Positions 5,675 through 7,411 of a DNA stretch of 7,411 nucleotides are shown here, one piece after another. Position 1 is the stretch's first letter. Each line of letters begins with the position of its first letter. The notes below the pieces were generated by a model. The model was given only the letters and a program-made list of their open reading frames with translations. It was not told where the DNA came from and did no database searches. The stretch comes from Gammaproteobacteria bacterium (GTDB lineage Bacteria; Pseudomonadota; Gammaproteobacteria; DSM-16500). Location: positions 1-7,411 of the forward strand of contig JAJONP010000097.1 of NCBI GenBank assembly GCA_021323555.1, written 5' to 3'. The translations under genes and the position numbers were made by a program.

Positions 5675-7041
5675 CTTGATTTAACCTTTTCCATGCTGAT
5701 GCAGCCCCGAACAAATCGGGCATCACTAGCAAATTTTGCTTCATTTGTAGTTAGAGCGCTTGAAGCTACATAGCTAAACCTTTTATCTAACTTCTCAAGT
5801 TTGCAACTTGGTTGGATAATCTTATGTAAATCCGGTTCATTATGAAAATAGTTAAAAACTACATTCTTAGCGATGTTTTGTATTTTTGTTCCTTCGCATA
5901 GGCGGTTGTTAGTAGCAAGTTCTGCTTGAAATTCTGTAACAATATGTGCAATTTCTCGAAGCTCATAAAGAGTACTAGCTCCTCGGCGTGTTTTTGGAGA
6001 AAAGACATGCGTAGCCGGATAGTGTAAGCTATAGTAGATGGGCAAACGAGTGTTTTCTAAATTGAAGCAACCTGGCTGGATTATTGAAGGAATGTATTTT
6101 TTTAAGCCATAAGATTGAATAAAAACCTTTTGCAAAAAATCTAATGGTAATAAAGAATCATCGTGTGCAGGCTGATAACCAATAGATGCGCCGGTTGCGA
6201 TTGAAAATAAATATTGCGCGGTATCAGCAAAATAAGGGCTGGCTTTTAGCCCGCGTTTTTTTTGTATTACAGAGAAAATAAAATCATAATGAGGATAAAG
6301 CAAATCCTCTTGAAAAAAATCCCATGCTTGTTCATGTAAATATAATTTCAACTTGGCCCAGCTAGGATCTTTAGTTAGTTTATTAACCCAGCTTTCTGAA
6401 AAATAAATAATACAGCTTCGCCAATCACAATTTAAAATTTTATTATTAGCCAGCTCTTGGAATACTTGCCAATGCTTATATAATGATTTCGGTACAGGCG
6501 TCCTTAAGTTATAATCGCGTTGCAAATTAGCATAGTGGGTAGCACACTCAATACTTGGAAGCATAAAAGTAGAGCGGCAACCAGAAGTTATTGCATAAAC
6601 ACTATTAGGTAAAGATTCAGGCTGTTTTTCTCTAGGCTTTAAATTATTTAAGAAAGATAAAATCATGCCTGGTTTATAAATTGTTTTGGGTATTGAAATA
6701 GATTCTTCTGCAAAATCAATAAAAAGTTCAAGATTTCTATCTAATACCATACCAAGGGGTAAATCCAGTTTTCCATATCCAAGATCTCTAGCCACGTCTT
6801 TAGGAAGTGCTGGGTCTGTCAATCTTAGAAATGATCCGTCATTTAAGTGTAGAAATGGACTTTCGGTGTCGGCAATGAAGGTGCCATAAGGATAGTAGGC
6901 TAAGTAAAGTGGAAAATCTTTACCTGGATCTATTTCATCAACGATTTTAGCAAACCCTGGCGCAACAGCGGCTATTCTTTTACGAATGTTTTTCCAATAG
7001 ACTTTCACTAAGCCTTTTCCTTCGTCAATTTCTGTGACCAT
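5671..7041 (-). CDS. Protein of unknown function, convergent with the MFS gene
   Basis: I do not recognise this protein. Starting at ATG 7041 it has 456 residues; an upstream ATG at 7080 would add 13. I prefer 7041 because AAGGTG stands 5 bp before it, whereas 7080 has no Shine-Dalgarno. It is a soluble, mixed alpha/beta-looking sequence without signal peptide, membrane segment, P-loop or other catalytic motif that I can identify. It begins MVTEIDEGKGLVKVYWKNIR and carries a proline- and tyrosine-rich LYLAYYPYGTFIAD segment. The middle has several Trp/Tyr-rich helices (LYLHEQAWDFF) and a few cysteines, and the end is CISMEKVKSS. Its stop overlaps the MFS stop by 4 bp on the opposite strand. 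It is therefore transcribed separately from its own promoter in the 7081-7263 gap, and I would not include it in the peptide pathway without other evidence. Codon use is AT-rich like its neighbours. Confidence 0.8.
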   Translation of the reverse strand: MVTEIDEGKGLVKVYWKNIRKRIAAVAPGFAKIVDEIDPGKDFPLYLAYYPYGTFIADTESPFLHLNDGSFLRLTDPALPKDVARDLGYGKLDLPLGMVLDRNLELFIDFAEESISIPKTIYKPGMILSFLNNLKPREKQPESLPNSVYAITSGCRSTFMLPSIECATHYANLQRDYNLRTPVPKSLYKHWQVFQELANNKILNCDWRSCIIYFSESWVNKLTKDPSWAKLKLYLHEQAWDFFQEDLLYPHYDFIFSVIQKKRGLKASPYFADTAQYLFSIATGASIGYQPAHDDSLLPLDFLQKVFIQSYGLKKYIPSIIQPGCFNLENTRLPIYYSLHYPATHVFSPKTRRGASTLYELREIAHIVTEFQAELATNNRLCEGTKIQNIAKNVVFNYFHNEPDLHKIIQPSCKLEKLDKRFSYVASSALTTNEAKFASDARFVRGCISMEKVKSS

Positions 7042-7046
7042 AGCTG

Positions 7047-7052
7047 CACCTT
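7047..7052 (-). promoter_or_regulatory. Ribosome binding site that decides the start of the minus-strand gene
   Basis: On the minus strand AAGGTG is followed by CAGCT and ATG (7041-7039), an almost standard Shine-Dalgarno at 5 bp spacing. The bases before the alternative ATG at 7080 are only A/T, which argues for the shorter product. Confidence 0.5.
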
Positions 7053-7225
7053 TTTTCCATAAGTCATTACACACTAACATAATTTATTATGAAAATATAG
7101 CCATAAAATAAGAGTTAAAAATTATAAATAAATTTTTCCTATAAAATTAGTTAATCAAATTTTTCAAATAGTTATAAGCTACCACTTTATTTTTATTCGT
7201 GTTTTAATTTAAGTAAGAGAGGTAT

Positions 7226-7234
7226 TGCTATAAA
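7226..7234 (+). promoter_or_regulatory. Possible extended -10 promoter for the last gene
   Basis: TG-C-TATAAA is an extended -10 element, 29 bp before the ATG at 7264. No good -35 hexamer stands at 17 bp, which is acceptable for extended -10 promoters. In such AT-rich sequence a chance match is possible. Confidence 0.35.
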
Positions 7235-7250
7235 TTTTCATCTAATCTTA

Positions 7251-7257
7251 AAGGAGG
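7251..7257 (+). promoter_or_regulatory. Strong Shine-Dalgarno of the last gene
   Basis: AAGGAGG lies 6 bp before ATG 7264, the best ribosome binding site in the window. It fixes the start of the truncated gene and predicts efficient translation. Confidence 0.8.
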
Positions 7258-7263
7258 TTTATT

Positions 7264-7411
7264 ATGTACATAGAAAACTGTCACTACGCAGCACTCGATT
7301 TCAGCAATTTCTACGCCGTAGAACTACTTCACACTATCTATCAAGAAATTGATCCACCGCAAGCTAGAATTAGTTGCCTTGAGAAAAAGCTCAAATCTAA
7401 GCGAGTGCTCT
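7264..7411 (+). CDS. Unknown protein, N-terminal 49 codons only (cut by window end)
   Basis: The frame from ATG 7264 stays open to the window end. It begins MYIENCHYAALDFSNFYAVE and continues through LLHTIYQEIDPP to a basic stretch KKLKSKRVL. No signal peptide or membrane segment is seen and I do not recognise the family. The strong AAGGAGG ribosome binding site and the sustained open frame make it a likely real gene, divergently oriented from the minus-strand gene at 5671-7041. Confidence 0.65.
   Translation, partial: MYIENCHYAALDFSNFYAVELLHTIYQEIDPPQARISCLEKKLKSKRVL

Noticed and set aside
5661..5690. Imperfect hairpin GGTCAAA...TTTAACC followed by TTTT as terminator between the convergent genes
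   Set aside because: The stem is only seven pairs with a C-A mismatch and a 12-nt loop and is mostly A/T; too weak to call.
7138..7167. TTGAAA-N18-TATAGG as a minus-strand promoter for the unknown gene
   Set aside because: The -35 is good but the -10 matches only four of six bases at non-ideal spacing in very AT-rich DNA, where such matches are common.
1..7411. CRISPR arrays, tRNA or rRNA genes, insertion sequences, integrases
   Set aside because: I saw no spaced short repeats, no tRNA-like cloverleaf, no transposase or integrase coding and no terminal inverted repeats. The only long repeats are the rhs copies.

Overview
The window looks like an accessory region of a low-GC, Gram-negative bacterium. 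It has three parts: an Rhs toxin/immunity cluster with a duplicated C-terminal cassette, a compact operon matching a split borosin RiPP pathway, and genes I do not recognise. The Rhs genes are visibly more GC-rich than the rest. A gammaproteobacterium, perhaps Legionellales-like, is my guess from gene style only; nothing here proves the taxon.

Region 1 (1-3237), polymorphic toxins. The window opens inside the 3' end of an rhs gene: the end of the Rhs-associated core, a hydrophobic Gly/Ala-rich pre-toxin region, then a unique toxin tip. A small gene of immunity size follows after 6 bp. A second copy of the same rhs 3' end comes next. It starts abruptly in the middle of the core, has no visible start signals, and ends in a different toxin tip carrying GHAFDKHV. 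It is followed by a CPCC-type cysteine-rich protein, probably its immunity protein. The first 192 bp of the window match 1801-1992 at 190 of 192 positions and in the same reading frame. This layout is that of an expressed rhs gene followed by a silent orphan toxin cassette that recombination can switch in.

Region 2 (about 3356-5674), candidate borosin operon. A good sigma-70-like promoter (TTGGTA-N17-TATAAT) precedes a 77-residue peptide gene. That gene overlaps by 4 bp (ATGA) a 257-residue tetrapyrrole-methylase-family enzyme, which is followed after 27 bp by a 12-TM MFS transporter. The enzyme carries the sequence hallmarks of borosin alpha-N-methyltransferases (OphMA, and especially the split enzyme SonM of Shewanella). 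The 77-residue peptide resembles the borosin-binding domain of SonA. Its C-terminal tail holds a tandem 10-residue repeat, DAN[R/K]VFxF, encoded by two adjacent 30-bp units, which is a candidate core. The inferred pathway is peptide synthesis, backbone N-methylation in trans, then export. No protease gene is visible beside it.

Region 3 (5671-7411). A gene of about 456 codons on the minus strand converges on and overlaps the transporter by 4 bp; its family is unknown. A 183-bp divergent intergenic region separates it from the start of an unknown plus-strand gene with a near-perfect Shine-Dalgarno sequence, cut by the window end.
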